From contig JAQJVL010002647.1 of assembly GCA_035578905.1 (NCBI GenBank), positions 23,926-87,925 on the forward strand: DNA of 64,000 nt. Direction: 5' to 3'. The translations under genes were made by a program, and so were the position numbers. Under the pieces are notes generated by a model. It searched no databases and was not told the DNA's origin. It saw only the letters and a list, made by a program, of their open reading frames with translations. Every line of letters starts with the position of its first letter. Positions within the stretch are counted from its first letter, which is position 1. This stretch comes from Stictocephala bisonia. Its lineage: Eukaryota; Arthropoda; Insecta; Hemiptera; Membracidae. Below, piece after piece: positions 43,012 to 54,921 of the stretch.

Positions 43012-45150
43012 TTACTCAATTACGTAGTCCTGTAGCTTATCTGGCAATCTTCTAGTTCTTCGAATCCTTCCACCACTTGAAGTCGGTTGATCCAGTATAG
43101 GCGTTGTTGATTGTGAGTAGCGCATCGGGTTGTCGTCCTCTAAGTGACGTTCAATGGCATTGTCTTTAGTAGAAGCAACACCTTCGTCAACATCCTCTGC
43201 TGGTTCTTCTGTCGTCACTCTGTCATTTCTAATAGGTTGACTTAATATGTGTTTGTCTATAATCGGTTTGATTCGGTTCACATGAACAACAACATTTCTT
43301 TTCCTTATTCTTAAATAACATTTAGTTCAGAAATAACTTTAGTAATTGTATAGGGTCCTTTTCTATAAGTTTATTTATTTTATTTATTTTTTTTTTTTTT
43401 TCATAAGATCGTCAAGATATGGGCGAATATGGATTTCGAATGAGTGTGATGAGTGTTGATGAGCGAATGTAGTCATTGTTACAAACTAAGGCCGACTATT
43501 CCTTAGAAAGTGTCATTAATTAATAGCCCAATGACAAATGAACAGCCGGTGATTTACTTCTCAGGGTTTCTACATGGTCGTCGTATCTCTCTGTACTGTC
43601 AGTTAGCTGTAAATAGCCTTCTAACGGAGTTTCCATTCTCCGCCCGTACACTATTTCATAAGGAGAGTAGCCTATTGACTCGTGATATTGGGAATTATAT
43701 GCCATACATACAAGACTTAAATGTTTATCCCAATCGTTCTGATTTTTATTTACATAATGGATTAACATCTTACTTAGTGTTTTATGAGTAATTTCAGTTC
43801 TTCCATTCGACATAGGGTGGTAAGCTGTAGTCTGTAGTTTCTTTATTTTTAAGAGTGTACACATTTCCCGCATTAGTTTAGAGGTAAAATTCCCCCCTTG
43901 ATCTGTTAACAGTTCTTTCGGCACTCCGTATTTGGTTATGTAACGGTGTACAAGTGCATGAGCTATAATTTTGCTACTTTGATCTGGTATTGCGATGAAT
44001 TCCGTGAATCTAGAAAAGTGATCTACGACGCTCAGTACTGTACATACTTATTCACTGATTCTGTTGTAGGAAGAGGCCCGAGAATGTCACAACTTATTCT
44101 CTGGAATACATCATTAGGTCCTTCAAACTTTCCTAGTGGAGCAATAGTTTTACCGTAGTCTCGTCGCTGGCTGCATGAGTGACATCTCCTCACATAACTT
44201 GTTACGTCATCTTTAATTTTAGGCCGTATAAAGCGTTGTTTTATGCGTTCTAATGTTTTAAGAACGGCGCCATGACCTGCTGTGGGAATGTCATGATGAA
44301 GAGCCATAATTCTCTCCCTTAATATTTTAGGAACAAGGATCTGTTTCTTGGTTCCGTATTAGATAATGCCTTGTGGACTTGTCTTAAATGCTTTTTGAGT
44401 TTTAAGTACTTGGCATTCTTCATCTTTGTTCTGTTCCTCTTTTATGGTGTCTAAATCTATTATTAGAATATGATCGTGTTAGTTTTATAAACTACCCTGC
44501 TAAGAGCGTCAGCATTTAAATGCTGTCTTCCAGGCTTGTGTACTAATGAGTAGTTGTACTGAACCAATTTTAAAGCCCACCGAGTTAGTCTACTGGAGTG
44601 ATCTTTTAGTGTTAGGAGTCATTTTATAGCACTGTGGTCTGTCACTAATATAAAGTGTATTCCTGTTAAATAGTAACGGAAAATCTACATGCCCATATTA
44701 CGGCAAGAACCTCACGTTCAGTAACCGAATAATTTTGTTCACTCTTAGAAAGTTGCCTCGAAGCGTAACAAATTGGGTGTTCTCGTCCATCAATAACATT
44801 AGCTAAAATTGCTCCAATGCTGGCTGATTGCACTGGCATCTGTACTCAAAACGAACGGCTTAGAGAAATTAGAATAAACTAACAGTGGTTCAGACATTAA
44901 GGCTTGTTTTAGTGTTTTAAAAGCTTCTTCACAGGCATTGGTCCATTCGAACTTAACATTTTTCTTCGTAAGCATAGTTGAGGGTTTTGCGATCTCGGCA
45001 TAACCTTGCATATATCTACGGTAGTATCCTGATAGACCTAAGTAGCCCCTAAGCTCCCGAATATTAGATGGTCGTGGATATTTTTCTTTGGTTTCAACCT
45101 TATTCTTTAGTGGTCTAACTCCTTCAGAACGTACGTGATGGCCAAATGTA
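43012..45150 (-). pseudogene. Gypsy-1 pol: RT end, RNase H, integrase; 5' truncated, frameshifted
   Basis: Minus strand, in order: RT/RNase H connection (LRGYLGLSGYYRRYM, TDASAIS) from about 45130; RNase H (TEREVLAVIW) and an ADALSR motif; integrase zinc-binding HHCC region (44307-44032; HHDIPTAGHGAVLKT, CHSCSQRR); integrase core (43924-43520; LLTDQGGNFTSKLM with Asp, AYHPMSNGRTE with Glu); and the C-terminal tail (43281-43012). Frames change several times and stops are frequent. Gag, protease and the RT active site are missing. A poly-T insertion at about 43376-43402 sits between core and tail. Neighbouring env-like and LTR candidates on the same strand suggest one retroelement. Confidence 0.85.
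43376..43402. repeat. T-rich run, possible retroposon tail
   Basis: tatttatttttttttttttt lies inside Gypsy-1 pol and is followed by about 110 bases unrelated to integrase. It looks like the A-tail of a short minus-strand retroposon. Confidence 0.4.
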
Positions 45151-45197
45151 TTTGATTACATTCATCGTCCGGAAGAACGACGAATGTAATCAAATAC
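45148..45197. repeat. Short inverted repeat at the Gypsy-1/repeat-protein junction
   Basis: GTATTTGATTACATTCATCG is mirrored after about 9 bases by cgaatgtaatcaaatac (one mismatch). It covers the end of the repeat-protein frame and the truncated start of pol. Confidence 0.85.
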
Positions 45198-45838
45198 AGC
45201 TGAAGACAATCGTTTCAACTGTTCGCCATGACGATTTACATACCATTCCAAGTATTCCTTTAAGGTTCTTAAGTTTACTGCTTCTCCGTCATAAGTCGGG
45301 TCTTGTACATTGCTATGCTTTTTATCAAAAAACATCCAGTGTGTACCAAACATTTTAGGTGTATGCTTAGTTACGTAGTCTAGATTTACAGCATCTGACG
45401 GTAAAGAGGAGGTGCAAGGTTTCTCAGCAATTTTCCCTCCAAATCGATGTCACCATCAGGATGAGTTCTTCTTAAAGAACTTTTTTTAACAAAGCTCATA
45501 GTTGCAGCATCTGAAGGTAAAACAGGGTTATGCAAATCTCTGATAAATTTGTTTCCAACCGTGTAGTGCATGCCAGAAGTTCTTCCTAAACTATAATTCT
45601 GTACGTATTGCATATTAGCAGCATCGTTTGGTAGTTTTGGAAGAGAAACACTTGTAACGCACCTGTTTTGTGCATCATAACAATTTTTGGTTGTAGATAA
45701 TAATAAACAGTTATTTTTCACAAATCCGGTACTTGCAACATCTTGCAAACCAGATACTTTCTTACCAACTTGATCGTACCGTCCGAACTTATCAACACTC
45801 ATGGTGCTACTAACTGCATAGTAAATACAGCACCTCAT
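45162..45838 (-). pseudogene. Repeat protein of unknown family, one frameshift
   Basis: The frame starts MSVDKFGRYDQVGKKVSG (M at about 45802, or further upstream at 45838) and contains 4-5 imperfect repeats of about 38 residues, each with a Gly/Asn-Leu turn and a motif like LPSDAATMSFV (also LPNDAANMQYV, and LPSDAVNLDYV after the shift). Near 45405 a one-base change shifts the frame; the second frame continues with MFGTHWMFFDKKHSNVQDP and a helical C-terminus (LKEYLEWYVNRHGEQLKRL) to a stop at 45162. Repeats of this kind recall trimeric fibre or collar proteins of mobile or viral elements, but I do not recognise the family and cannot assign a function. It is next to a scaffold gap, so its 5' context is unknown. 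Confidence 0.5.
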
Positions 45839-45874
45839 TTATGAAACCCAAAAGTAGTTCAAGGTCACGAGGAG

Positions 45875-45894
45875 NNNNNNNNNNNNNNNNNNNN
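45875..45894. other. Assembly gap (20 N)
   Basis: Twenty undetermined bases. Linkage across this point rests on the assembly. Confidence 0.99.
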
Positions 45895-45916
45895 GCAAGT
45901 TGACTCCATGTACTTA

Positions 45917-46026
45917 GCGCCTATTTTCTATTTAATGTGGACAATTAGTTATTTTAAAGCTAGAGATATTAAATTCCAATTATACTTGACATCACCATAT
46001 GTGTTGATGTCATAAATGTTGTTAGG
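45917..46026 (+). repeat. Dispersed repeat, copy 1, before tandem array 1
   Basis: About 110 bases (from gcctattttctatttaatgt to atgtcataaatgttgttag) closely match 53434-53545, the sequence immediately before tandem array 2. This suggests that flank and array were duplicated or moved together. Confidence 0.8.
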
Positions 46027-46395
46027 TTTATATTTGGATGTTTTTATCAAACATAAAAATATCACCAGGGTTTTTAAAAGTATATCAACCTTTTTATCAG
46101 CGTTTATTACTCATTGAATGTTAATACTAATATACTATTTTACTAGATTTACATATGAACAAACAATTTTTTATAAACGGGATTTGATATGGGATTTAAA
46201 ACTAATACCAAGCTTATATATATATATGTTTACAATTGAGTATATACATTATGCATTTCAAATGAAGAGTCGTAGAAAGTTGGTAAATTATTGAGACATA
46301 AATGAGGCAAATATCAGGTACTTGCTAAAAAAGACTCGGGTGCTAAAAACATAGATTACTGAAATTAATGTTTATCGGTAATAAAAAAAACATTA
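46027..46395. other. AT-rich spacer, no gene seen
   Basis: No ORF; contains a short tatatata run near 46216. Confidence 0.6.
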
Positions 46396-49300
46396 CTCCT
46401 TCACACCCACACCGGCCATTTCCGGGCTGGGGTGCACATTTCTCTTCTCCATATAGATCTAGTCTAGCTCAATAGTACATTAATCCTTGGCAACTACACT
46501 AACCGGTCCCGCGCTGAGGTCTTCATTATAATGCTGCTTCACACCTACACCAACTAGTCTCTAGTTGGTAAATACATTTCTCCCTACAACTACCACCCAG
46601 AATATACAATGCTTTTTCTGCACTATACCAGCCAGTTCCAGGTTGATACATACATTTCTCCCTACAACTACCACCCAGAATGTACATTGCCCTTTCCTCA
46701 CTATACCAGCCAGTTTCAGGCTGATACATACATTTTTCCTATAACTACCACCCAGAATGTACAATGCTATTTCTGCATTATACCAGCCAGTTCCAGCTGA
46801 TACATACATTTCTCCCTATTACTACCACCCAGAATGTACATTGCTCTTTCCTCATTATACCAGCCAGTTCCAGCTGATACATACATTTCTCCCTATAACT
46901 ACCACCCAGAATGTACATTGCCCTTTCCTCATTATACCAGCCAGTTTCAGGCTGATATTTACATTTCTCCCTACAACTACCACCCAGAATGTACATTCCC
47001 CTTTCCTCATTATACCAGCCAGTTCTAGGCTGATACATACATTTTTTCCTATAACTACCACCCAGAATGTACATTGCTCTTTACACATTATACCAGCCAG
47101 TTCTAGGCTGATACATACATTTTTTCCTATAACTACCACCCAGAATGTACATTGCCCTTTCCTCATTATACCAGCCAATTTCAGGCTGATATTTACATTT
47201 CTCCCTACAACTACCACCCAGAATGTACAATGTTTTTTCTGCACTATGCCAGCCAGTTTAAGGCTGATAAATATATTTCTCCCTACAACTACCACCCAGA
47301 ATGTACATTCCCCTTTCCTCATTATACCAGCCAGTTTCAGGCTGATATTTACATTTCTCCCTACAACTACCACCCAGAATGTACATTCCCCTTTCCTCAT
47401 TATACCAGCCAGTTCTAGGCTGATACATACATTTCTCCCTATAACTACCACCCAGAATGTACATTGCACTTTCCTCATTATACCAGCCAGTTTCAGGCTG
47501 ATATTTACATTTCTCCCTATAACTACCACCCAGAATGTACATTGCCCTTTCCTCATTATACCAGCCAATTTCAGGCTGATATTTACATTTCTCCCTACAA
47601 CTACCACCCAGAATGTACAATGTTTTTTTCTGCACTTAGCCGTTTTAAGGCTGATAAATATATTTCTCCCTACAACTACCACCCAGAATGTACATTCCCC
47701 TTTCCTCATTATACCAGCCAGTTCTAGGCTGATACATACATTTTTTCCTATAACTACCACCCAGAATGTACATTCCCCTTTCCTCATTATACCAGTCAGT
47801 TCTAGGCTGATACATACATTTTTTCCTATAACTACCACCCAGAATGTACATTGCTCTTTACGCATTATACCAGCCAGTTCCAGCTGATACATGCATTTCT
47901 CCCTATAAATACCACCCAGAATGTACATTGCCCTTTCCTCATTATACCAGCCAGTTTCAGGCTGATATTTACATTTCTCTCTATAACTACTACCTTGAAT
48001 GTACATTGCCCTTTCCTCATTATACCAGCCAGTTTCAGGCTGATATTTACATTTCTCCCTAACTACCACCCAGAATGTACAATGTTTTTTCTGCACTATG
48101 CCAGCCAGTTTAAGGCTGATAAATATATTTCTCCCTACAACTACCACCCAGAATGTACATTCCCCTTTCCTCATTATACCAGCCAGTTCTAGGCTGATAC
48201 ATACATTTTTTCCTATAACTACCACCCAGAATGTACATTGCTCTTTACACATTATACCAGCCAGTTCTAGGCTGATACATACATTTTTTCCTATAACTAC
48301 CACCCAGAATGTACATTCCCCTTTCCTCATTATACCAGCCAGTTCTAGGCTGATACATACATTTTTTCCTATAACTACCACCCAGAATGTACATTCACCT
48401 TTCCTCATTATACCAGCCAGTTGTAGGCTGATACATACATTTTTTCCTATAACTACCGCCCAGAATGTACATTGCTCTTTATGCATTATACCAGCCAGTT
48501 CCTGCTGATACATACATTTCTCCCTGTAACTACCACCCAGAATGTACGTTGCTCTTTACGCATTATACCAGCCAGTTCCAGGTTGATACATAAAATTCTC
48601 CCTATAACTACCACCCAGAATGTACAATGCTCTAGCTGCACTATACCAGCCAGTTCAAGGGGTATACATACATTTCTCCCTATAACTATCACCCAGAATG
48701 TACAATGCTCTTTCTGCACTAAACCAGCCAGTTCCAGATTGATACATACATTTCTCCCTATAACTACCACCCAGAATGTACAATGCTCTTTCTGCGCTAT
48801 ACCAGCCAGTTCCAGGTTGATACATACATTTCTCCCCATAACTACCATCCAGAATGTATAATGCTCTTTCTGCACTATACCAGCCAGTTCCAGGCTGATA
48901 CATGCATTTCTCCCTATAACTACCACCCATAATGTACAATGCTCTTTCTGCACTATACCAGCCAGTTCCAGGCTGATACATATATTTCTCCCTATAACTA
49001 CCACCCAGAATGTACATTGCTCTTTACGCATTATAACAGCCAGTTCCAGGTTGATAAATACATTTCTCCCTACAAATACCACACAGAATGTACATTGTTA
49101 TTTCCGCACTATACCTGTCAGTTCTAATGTACATTTATCCCTACAAATACCACACAGAATGTACATTGCTCTTTCCGCACTATACCTGTCAGTTCCAGGC
49201 AGATACATACATTTCTCGCTACAAATACCACACAGAATGTACATTGCTATTTCTGCACTATACCCATCTGTTCTAATGTACATTTCTCCCTACAAATACC

Positions 49301-50430
49301 ACACAGAATGTACATTGCCCTTTTCTCACTATACCAGCCAGTTCTAGGCTGATACATACATTGTTCCCTATAACTACCACCCAGAATGTACATTGCTCTT
49401 TACGCATTATACCAGCCAGTTCCAGATTGATACATACATTTCTCCCTACAACTACCACCCAGATAACAATGCTCCTTCTGCACTAAACCAGCCAGTTCCA
49501 TGTTGATACACACATTTCTCCCTATAACTACCACCCAGAATGTACATAACTCTTTACGCATTATACCAGCCAGTTCCAGGTTGATACATACATTTCTCCC
49601 TACAACTACCACCCAGAATGTACATTGCCCTTTCCTCACTATACCAGCCAGTTCAAGCGGTATACATACATTTCTCCCTATAACTACCACCCAGAATGTA
49701 CAATGCTCTTTCTGCACTATACCAGCCAGTTCAAGGGGTATACATACATTTCTCCCTATAACTACCACCCAGAATGTAAAATGCTCTTTCTGCACTATAC
49801 CAGCCAGTTCCAGGTTGATACATACATTTCTCCTTATAACTACCACCCAGAATGTACATTGCTCTTTACGCATTATACCAGCCAGTTCCAGGTTGATACA
49901 TATATTTCTCCCTACAACTACCACCTAGAATGTACATTGCCCTTTCCTCACTATACCAGCCAGTTCCAGGCTGATACATACATTTCTCCCTATAACTACC
50001 ACCCAGAATGTACAATGCTCTTTCTGCATTATACCAGCCAGTTCCAGGCTGATACATACATTTCTCCCTATAACTACCACCCAGAATGTACAATGCTCTT
50101 TCTGCACTATACCAGCCAGTTCCAGGCTGATACATACATTTCTCCCTATAACTACCACCCAGAATGTACATTGCTCTTTACGCATTATACCAGCCAGTTC
50201 CAGGTTGATAAATACATTACTCTCTACAAATACCACACTGAGTGTACATGGCTATTTCGCACTATACCTGTCAGTTCTAATGTACATTTCTCCCTACAAA
50301 TACCACACAGAATGTACAATGCTCTTCCAGCACTATACCTGTCAGTTCCAGGCTGATATGTACATTTCTCCCTACAACTTTACCACCTAAATGTACATTA
50401 CTCCTTCCCAACTACACCAGCCAGGCAGTT
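46396..50430. repeat. Tandem array 1, about 78-base period, roughly 50 copies
   Basis: The unit alternates a half like ctctttctgcactatacc-agccagttccaggctgatac and a half like atttctccctataactacc-acccagaatgtacatt. Units differ by point changes and small indels; a 74-78-base period with TG/TA variants is clear. Toward 49080-49320 and 50220-50350 the half-units change (caaataccacacagaatg), and shorter variants appear. Because the period is divisible by 3 and the unit lacks stops in several frames, long ORFs appear on both strands; these are by-products. It is satellite or minisatellite DNA. Confidence 0.93.
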
Positions 50431-50822
50431 TGATGATGGGATTCGCTGTCTGATACTGGAAGCTTAGTCTGTTAGTAATGACACCGGCCGCTTAAGCCTA
50501 TGAAATAAGAAAATACAGTAGAACCCCTCATATCCGACTCTGACGGGACCGGGCAAAGGTCGGATCGGCAAAAAGTCGGATATCCCGAGGAACAACAAAT
50601 TTACCTTTTTTTACTAGAAATGCTCATGTAATTGTTAAAAGCCACCCGAATAATACTATAAAAGTGTTTATTATTTCAATAAAGCATGTTATGAGCATCA
50701 TTAAATATGTTGAGTAAGCGTTTAAATTATTATTACAAGTGCTAAGAGTATAAATTAAAACACTATTGTACTGTTTTTATAGAACTGTACATACATTAAA
50801 ACATTTATTGAACAGTATAATA

Positions 50823-52508
50823 TTAAATGATCATGTTAAATTCGAATACATTACAGTATAACACATCATAACTAAAGATAATTATAGTACGTTGAATGTA
50901 GTCTCTGAAATTGTATAGAAATTTATCTGTTTGCTTACAAGAATAAATCAGTAATAGTTTTTGTTTAAATTTTTTCATTCGGGATTTTGCAGCTGCATCT
51001 TGCCACTTTTTAGCCCACATAACGTCCATTGAAGTAGAATTTGGTTGCTGCTCTATGTATTTTAAAGCTACTTCAAATGCATATTTTGCAGCAGAATTGC
51101 TCACTACATTGTCACAGCAGCTGTCATCCTTATCCGTGTAATTTCCTTCTTCGTCTATTATCTGCACAGCTGCAATTATTTGATCGTCATTGAGCTCTTC
51201 GTTTGTAGTAGCTTCTAAAACGTCTGCTTCCTTTAACCACTCTTCTACATGTATGTTTGTCCAATGCATGTCTTGCTGAAGTGCTCGTAGATCTTGTAGA
51301 GTTTCTGTTATGTATGTGTCTTCTTCCTCCACTGTCATTGTAGATAATCCAGCTGCCACATATGATGAAGACTCTTCTTCAGCAATGTCAAAACTGTCGT
51401 TTTGCTTCAAAGATGACCAAACTTTCTTCCATGTTTTTGAAGCGTTGATTGTTTGATCTCATCCCATGCTGCAGCGGCAGTGTAAATAGATTCTTTAATG
51501 TTAAGATGCTTCATAGCCTCAAAGAGTGAACACTTTTCAGATTTCTCTAGCAGGGATCCAACATATTTTCTTCTGTATCTCCACGTTAACCATTCAATGA
51601 CACCTTGATCCATTGGCTGAATCAAAAGTGTTACAGGGGGGGGGGGGTAAAAACATTGCTTTTATGTTCCCTTCATTAAGTTCGGCCTCTGATGGGTGAC
51701 TTAGAGCGTTGTCAAGAAGTAAAATAGCGCGTATGCATAAAAAAACCATTCCTTAAACAGTGCTGAATCCATTCAAGCAGGTGATTGATTCTGATAGGAG
51801 ACTGGAAGTGAGGCCATATAAATATTCTTGAATGCCCTAGGCTTTTTTGACCTGCCTATAACAAACAATGGCATTTTATGGTTTCCGCTAGCATTGCTAT
51901 AAGTTGCGATAGTTAATCTATCCTTAGCTAACTTCGTTCCTAATACAGTCTCATTTTTGGCCGCAAGTGTTGTGTTCGGGAGCATTTTATAATTAAGCCC
52001 AGTTTTGTCTATGTTATAGACTAGATCAGCAACTAGATTATGTTCTGTCACCAACAATTCAAATTTTTGTACAAATTCTACAGCAGCATTATCATCAGCA
52101 GAAAGTTTTTTGCCGGCAATAATTACATGTCTAATTCCATGGCGCAACTTCCAACGGTGAAGCCATCCTTCACTCGCATTGACTTTGTTTAAATCACCAC
52201 CCAACTTCTTATATAACTTCAATGACTTCTCCTTGACAATTGGACCTGACAAAGGAGTCCCACATTTTCCTATTTTTTAATGGATTTTCTGTTTCCACTG
52301 TCATTGAATAGGCTTGCAGTCCCTGACGTGTTCTTTTCCAATATTTTACAGTTGTCATGCCTACTCCTAACTCAGCAGCTATTTTTGCAATAGACTCTCC
52401 ACGATCTATTTGTTGTAATGCATTAAGCTTGTCATGAAATGACACACAAATTTTTGAATTTGAATTTGACATTTTCATAAATACAGTAGGCCTATAGTTC
52501 AGTACCAA
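50823..52508 (-). pseudogene. Tigger/pogo transposase, several frameshifts and a stop
   Basis: The minus strand from about 52475 has a Pipsqueak-type helix-turn-helix (KLNALQQIDRGESIAKIAAE), then a CENP-B HTH (EGWLHRWKLRHGIRHVI) in another frame, then the DDE_1 core: LVYNIDKTGLNYKMLP (first Asp). After NQSPA a TGA replaces the expected Trp. LLDNALSHPSEAELNEG gives the second Asp; a C/G homopolymer run near 51640-51650 disturbs the frame; IQPMDQGVIEWLTWRYRRK carries the third catalytic region. The C-terminus (51410-50823) is acidic. Frames switch near 52250, 51640 and 51430. Confidence 0.88.
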
Positions 52509-52757
52509 ACCTAAACAATAACAAAATGCAGTACTAAATAGTAATCAAACTAAAATTTTGCAGTTACGCAACTGCATTTTCTGTAGAACACAAAACGCAA
52601 GCAAACACGAACACTGCTATACACACGACACTACTACTATTATAAACAATAAAAAACAACTATGTAATCTATTATAAAGTGGAAATAAAAATTTTAATAC
52701 ACTGTACAATTATCAAACAATTAGGACACACGACACTCGTCTGATGACTGTTCTGAG

Positions 52758-52801
52758 CACGGTAGTTGGAACTATACAACTGTATAGTTCCAACTACCGT
52801 G
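52758..52801. repeat. Perfect short inverted repeat in the Tigger 5' region
   Basis: CACGGTAGTTGGAACTATAC is mirrored exactly after a 4-base centre. It is bordered on each side by ttctgag direct repeats, as expected for a template-switch event. Confidence 0.92.
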
Positions 52802-52953
52802 GTTCTGAGTTAATGACTCACAACGTGAATCTTTCAAGTCTCAACATGAACGGCGCTATTGGCTTTTCCAAGAAACAGCAGACGGTCGGGTACTAGGTCG
52901 GATATACCGAGGAGTCGGTAATGCTGAGGTCGGATATGAGGGGTTATACTGTA

Positions 52954-53433
52954 TAGAACTATTAGATTGATTTAAATTTGCTATAGTTGTAAGAAGTATG
53001 ATTCTCATCTGACTAACATAATATTTAAGGGATTTTGTAACGGAGAGCTGGTTTTATATGACCAAGTTATTACCATTAATACTTATGGTTGATTGTGCAG
53101 TAAGTGTCTAGGGAACTTATTGTCTTTTCCATTTCAGTTTGTAAAAATCATAATTACTGTCCCCATAAATGCAGGGTAACATTGATAGCAGTATTACTAG
53201 CATAATACTGCATAATAAATGCTAGCTTTTCAAATAAAATGCTGATATCCAGTCCTTGAAATAAAAACTGTTATCATGTTGTATTTGCATCTTAAGTTTC
53301 TTTTTAGGTCTCAATCTCTAATTTATTGACTATTACAACTAATATTAATGTGGACCAAGATTTAAATATAAGAAGCTAATCTATTTAATTGAACATTTAA
53401 AAAGTTATTTTAGTAAGTTGTTCAATCATAACT
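52954..53433. other. Spacer between Tigger and array 2, no gene seen
   Basis: AT-rich, without a supported ORF or repeat. Confidence 0.6.
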
Positions 53434-53545
53434 GGGCACTATTTTTTATTTAGTGTGATCAATTAGTTATTTAAAGGCTAGATGATTGAATTCCAATCAT
53501 ACTTGACATCACCATATATGTGTTGATGCCATAAATTTCACTAGG
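53434..53545 (+). repeat. Dispersed repeat, copy 2, before tandem array 2
   Basis: Matches 45917-46026 with small differences and ends in tgatgccataaatttcacta. It stands immediately before the first degenerate array-2 unit. Confidence 0.8.
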
Positions 53546-53577
53546 TACAACACCAATCGGTTCCAGGTTGGGGTGTA

Positions 53578-54921
53578 CGAGGGGTATCCAAAAAGTAAGT
53601 TTCCCTGTTCTGTAAAAAGACGCGTGCGTAACACAGCGTGCAGCTGTGGGCGGGGATATTTAGCGCGGTTCGGTTGGCAACAGGTGCGCCGGTCACTGGC
53701 GCATTGTCACGCTGCTCAGTCAGGTGCTGCCCAAACATTATGGAGACTCCACTGCGTTCTGCCGCCAGTTGCGAAGTCCGTAGCGTTATTCGTTTCTTGA
53801 CCGCCAAAAACGTAACTGCCGTTGAAATTCATCGTCAGTTGTGTCAAGTGTATGGTGAACATGTTATGTCCGTTCAAATGGTCCGTCGTTGGCGTGCAAT
53901 GTTTTTGGAAGGAAGAGAAAATGTTCATGACGATGAGCGTAATGGCCGACCGGCCAGTTCTCGGCAACCAGACGTCATTAATGCTGTACGAGCAGTTATT
54001 GACAATGATAAGCGAGTGACTCTCGATGAAATTATGGGTAAACTGCCGTCAAGTTTTGAAGTTAGCCGGTCATCTGTGCACAATATCATGACAGAAGATC
54101 TTCAGCTTGCAAAAGTGTGTGCAAGATGGGTGCCTCGCTTATTGAGCGATGCCCATAAACAACAACGAATGGCTGCTGCCCAGTCTTTCTTGCGATTGTT
54201 TGACGATGAAGATGAAAACCTTTTCAGTAGAATAGTCACTGGTGATGAAACATGGATTCACCACTCAACTCCAGAAACCAAACGCCAGAGTATGGTGTGG
54301 CAAAAAAAAGGAGAGGCAGCTCCTCAAAAAGCCAAAGTTTTTGAGTCAGCAGGAAAGGTAATGGCTACAGTTTTTTGGGACTGCCGTGGAGTGTTATTGA
54401 TTGACTATCTTCCTCGTGGCGAAACCATAAATGCAGAAAGGTATTGTGAAGTTCTCACCAGACTTCGGCGGGCAATACAGAATAAACGGCGCGGACTTTT
54501 GTCGCGCACGGTTCTGCTTATTCACGATAACGCCCGACCACACGCTGCTCGTGCAACAATGGAACTTTTGAGGAAATTTAAGTGGGATGTTTTTGGTCAT
54601 CCTCCATACTCACCAGATCTTGCGCCTAGCGATTTTCATCTGTTTCCGGAGCTCAAAAGACACCTTGGCGGTCGGCGATTTGCCAACAGCGATGACCTTC
54701 AAAATGAGGTGGATACTTGGCTTAAAAATTTGGCGGGTGAATTTTGTGATGCTGGAATAAAAAAACTACTTCCTAGATACCAAGAGTGTTTAGAAAGGGA
54801 TGGTAACTATGTAGAAAAATAAGGTATGATGTAAAAAGTTGAATAAATGTGTTTCAGTTATTTTTTGAGTCTTTTTAACTTTTTCATAATTAATGGAAAC
54901 TTACTTTTTGGATACCCCTCG
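53578..54921 (+). mobile_element. Complete mariner transposon with TA duplication
   Basis: Terminal repeats CGAGGGGTATCCAAAAAGTA at 53578 and its inverted copy ending at 54921 are perfect over at least 27 bases. TA flanks both sides (53576-53577, 54922-54923). The 1344-base element interrupts the first unit of tandem array 2. Confidence 0.97.
53740..54822 (+). CDS. Mariner transposase, 360 residues, intact
   Basis: Mariner-family DD34D transposase (cut-and-paste, TA target). The start is ATG at 53740 (METPLRSAAS). The N-terminal paired-type HTH includes VIRFLTAKNVTAVEIHRQL and MVRRWRAMFLEG; the linker has the RPAS motif. The catalytic Asp are D169 (VTGDETWIHH), D263 (LIHDNARPHAA) and D298 (YSPDLAPSDFHLF), with 34 residues between the last two. 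The length fits active mariners. There is no stop or frameshift, the terminal repeats are near-identical and a TA duplication is present, so this is a recent insertion and potentially active. It is not the same family as the decayed mariner at 5520-6190. Confidence 0.95.
   Translation: METPLRSAASCEVRSVIRFLTAKNVTAVEIHRQLCQVYGEHVMSVQMVRRWRAMFLEGRENVHDDERNGRPASSRQPDVINAVRAVIDNDKRVTLDEIMGKLPSSFEVSRSSVHNIMTEDLQLAKVCARWVPRLLSDAHKQQRMAAAQSFLRLFDDEDENLFSRIVTGDETWIHHSTPETKRQSMVWQKKGEAAPQKAKVFESAGKVMATVFWDCRGVLLIDYLPRGETINAERYCEVLTRLRRAIQNKRRGLLSRTVLLIHDNARPHAARATMELLRKFKWDVFGHPPYSPDLAPSDFHLFPELKRHLGGRRFANSDDLQNEVDTWLKNLAGEFCDAGIKKLLPRYQECLERDGNYVEK

Larger units (their letters stand above)
50516..52951 (-). 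mobile_element. Tigger/pogo DNA transposon
   Basis: The ends are CAGTAGAACCCCTCATATCC at 50516 and, inverted, CAGTATAACCCCTCATATCC at 52951. TA flanks both sides (50514-50515, 52952-52953). Sub-terminal copies of gtcggat and cggatat are also present. The element carries a minus-strand CENP-B/DDE_1 transposase pseudogene. Confidence 0.92.

Noticed and set aside
46855..48513. A 552-residue open frame on the minus strand and a 376-residue one on the plus strand
   Set aside because: They lie in a tandem array whose period is divisible by three and whose unit lacks stops in several frames of both strands. Equal openness on both strands is not a coding signal.
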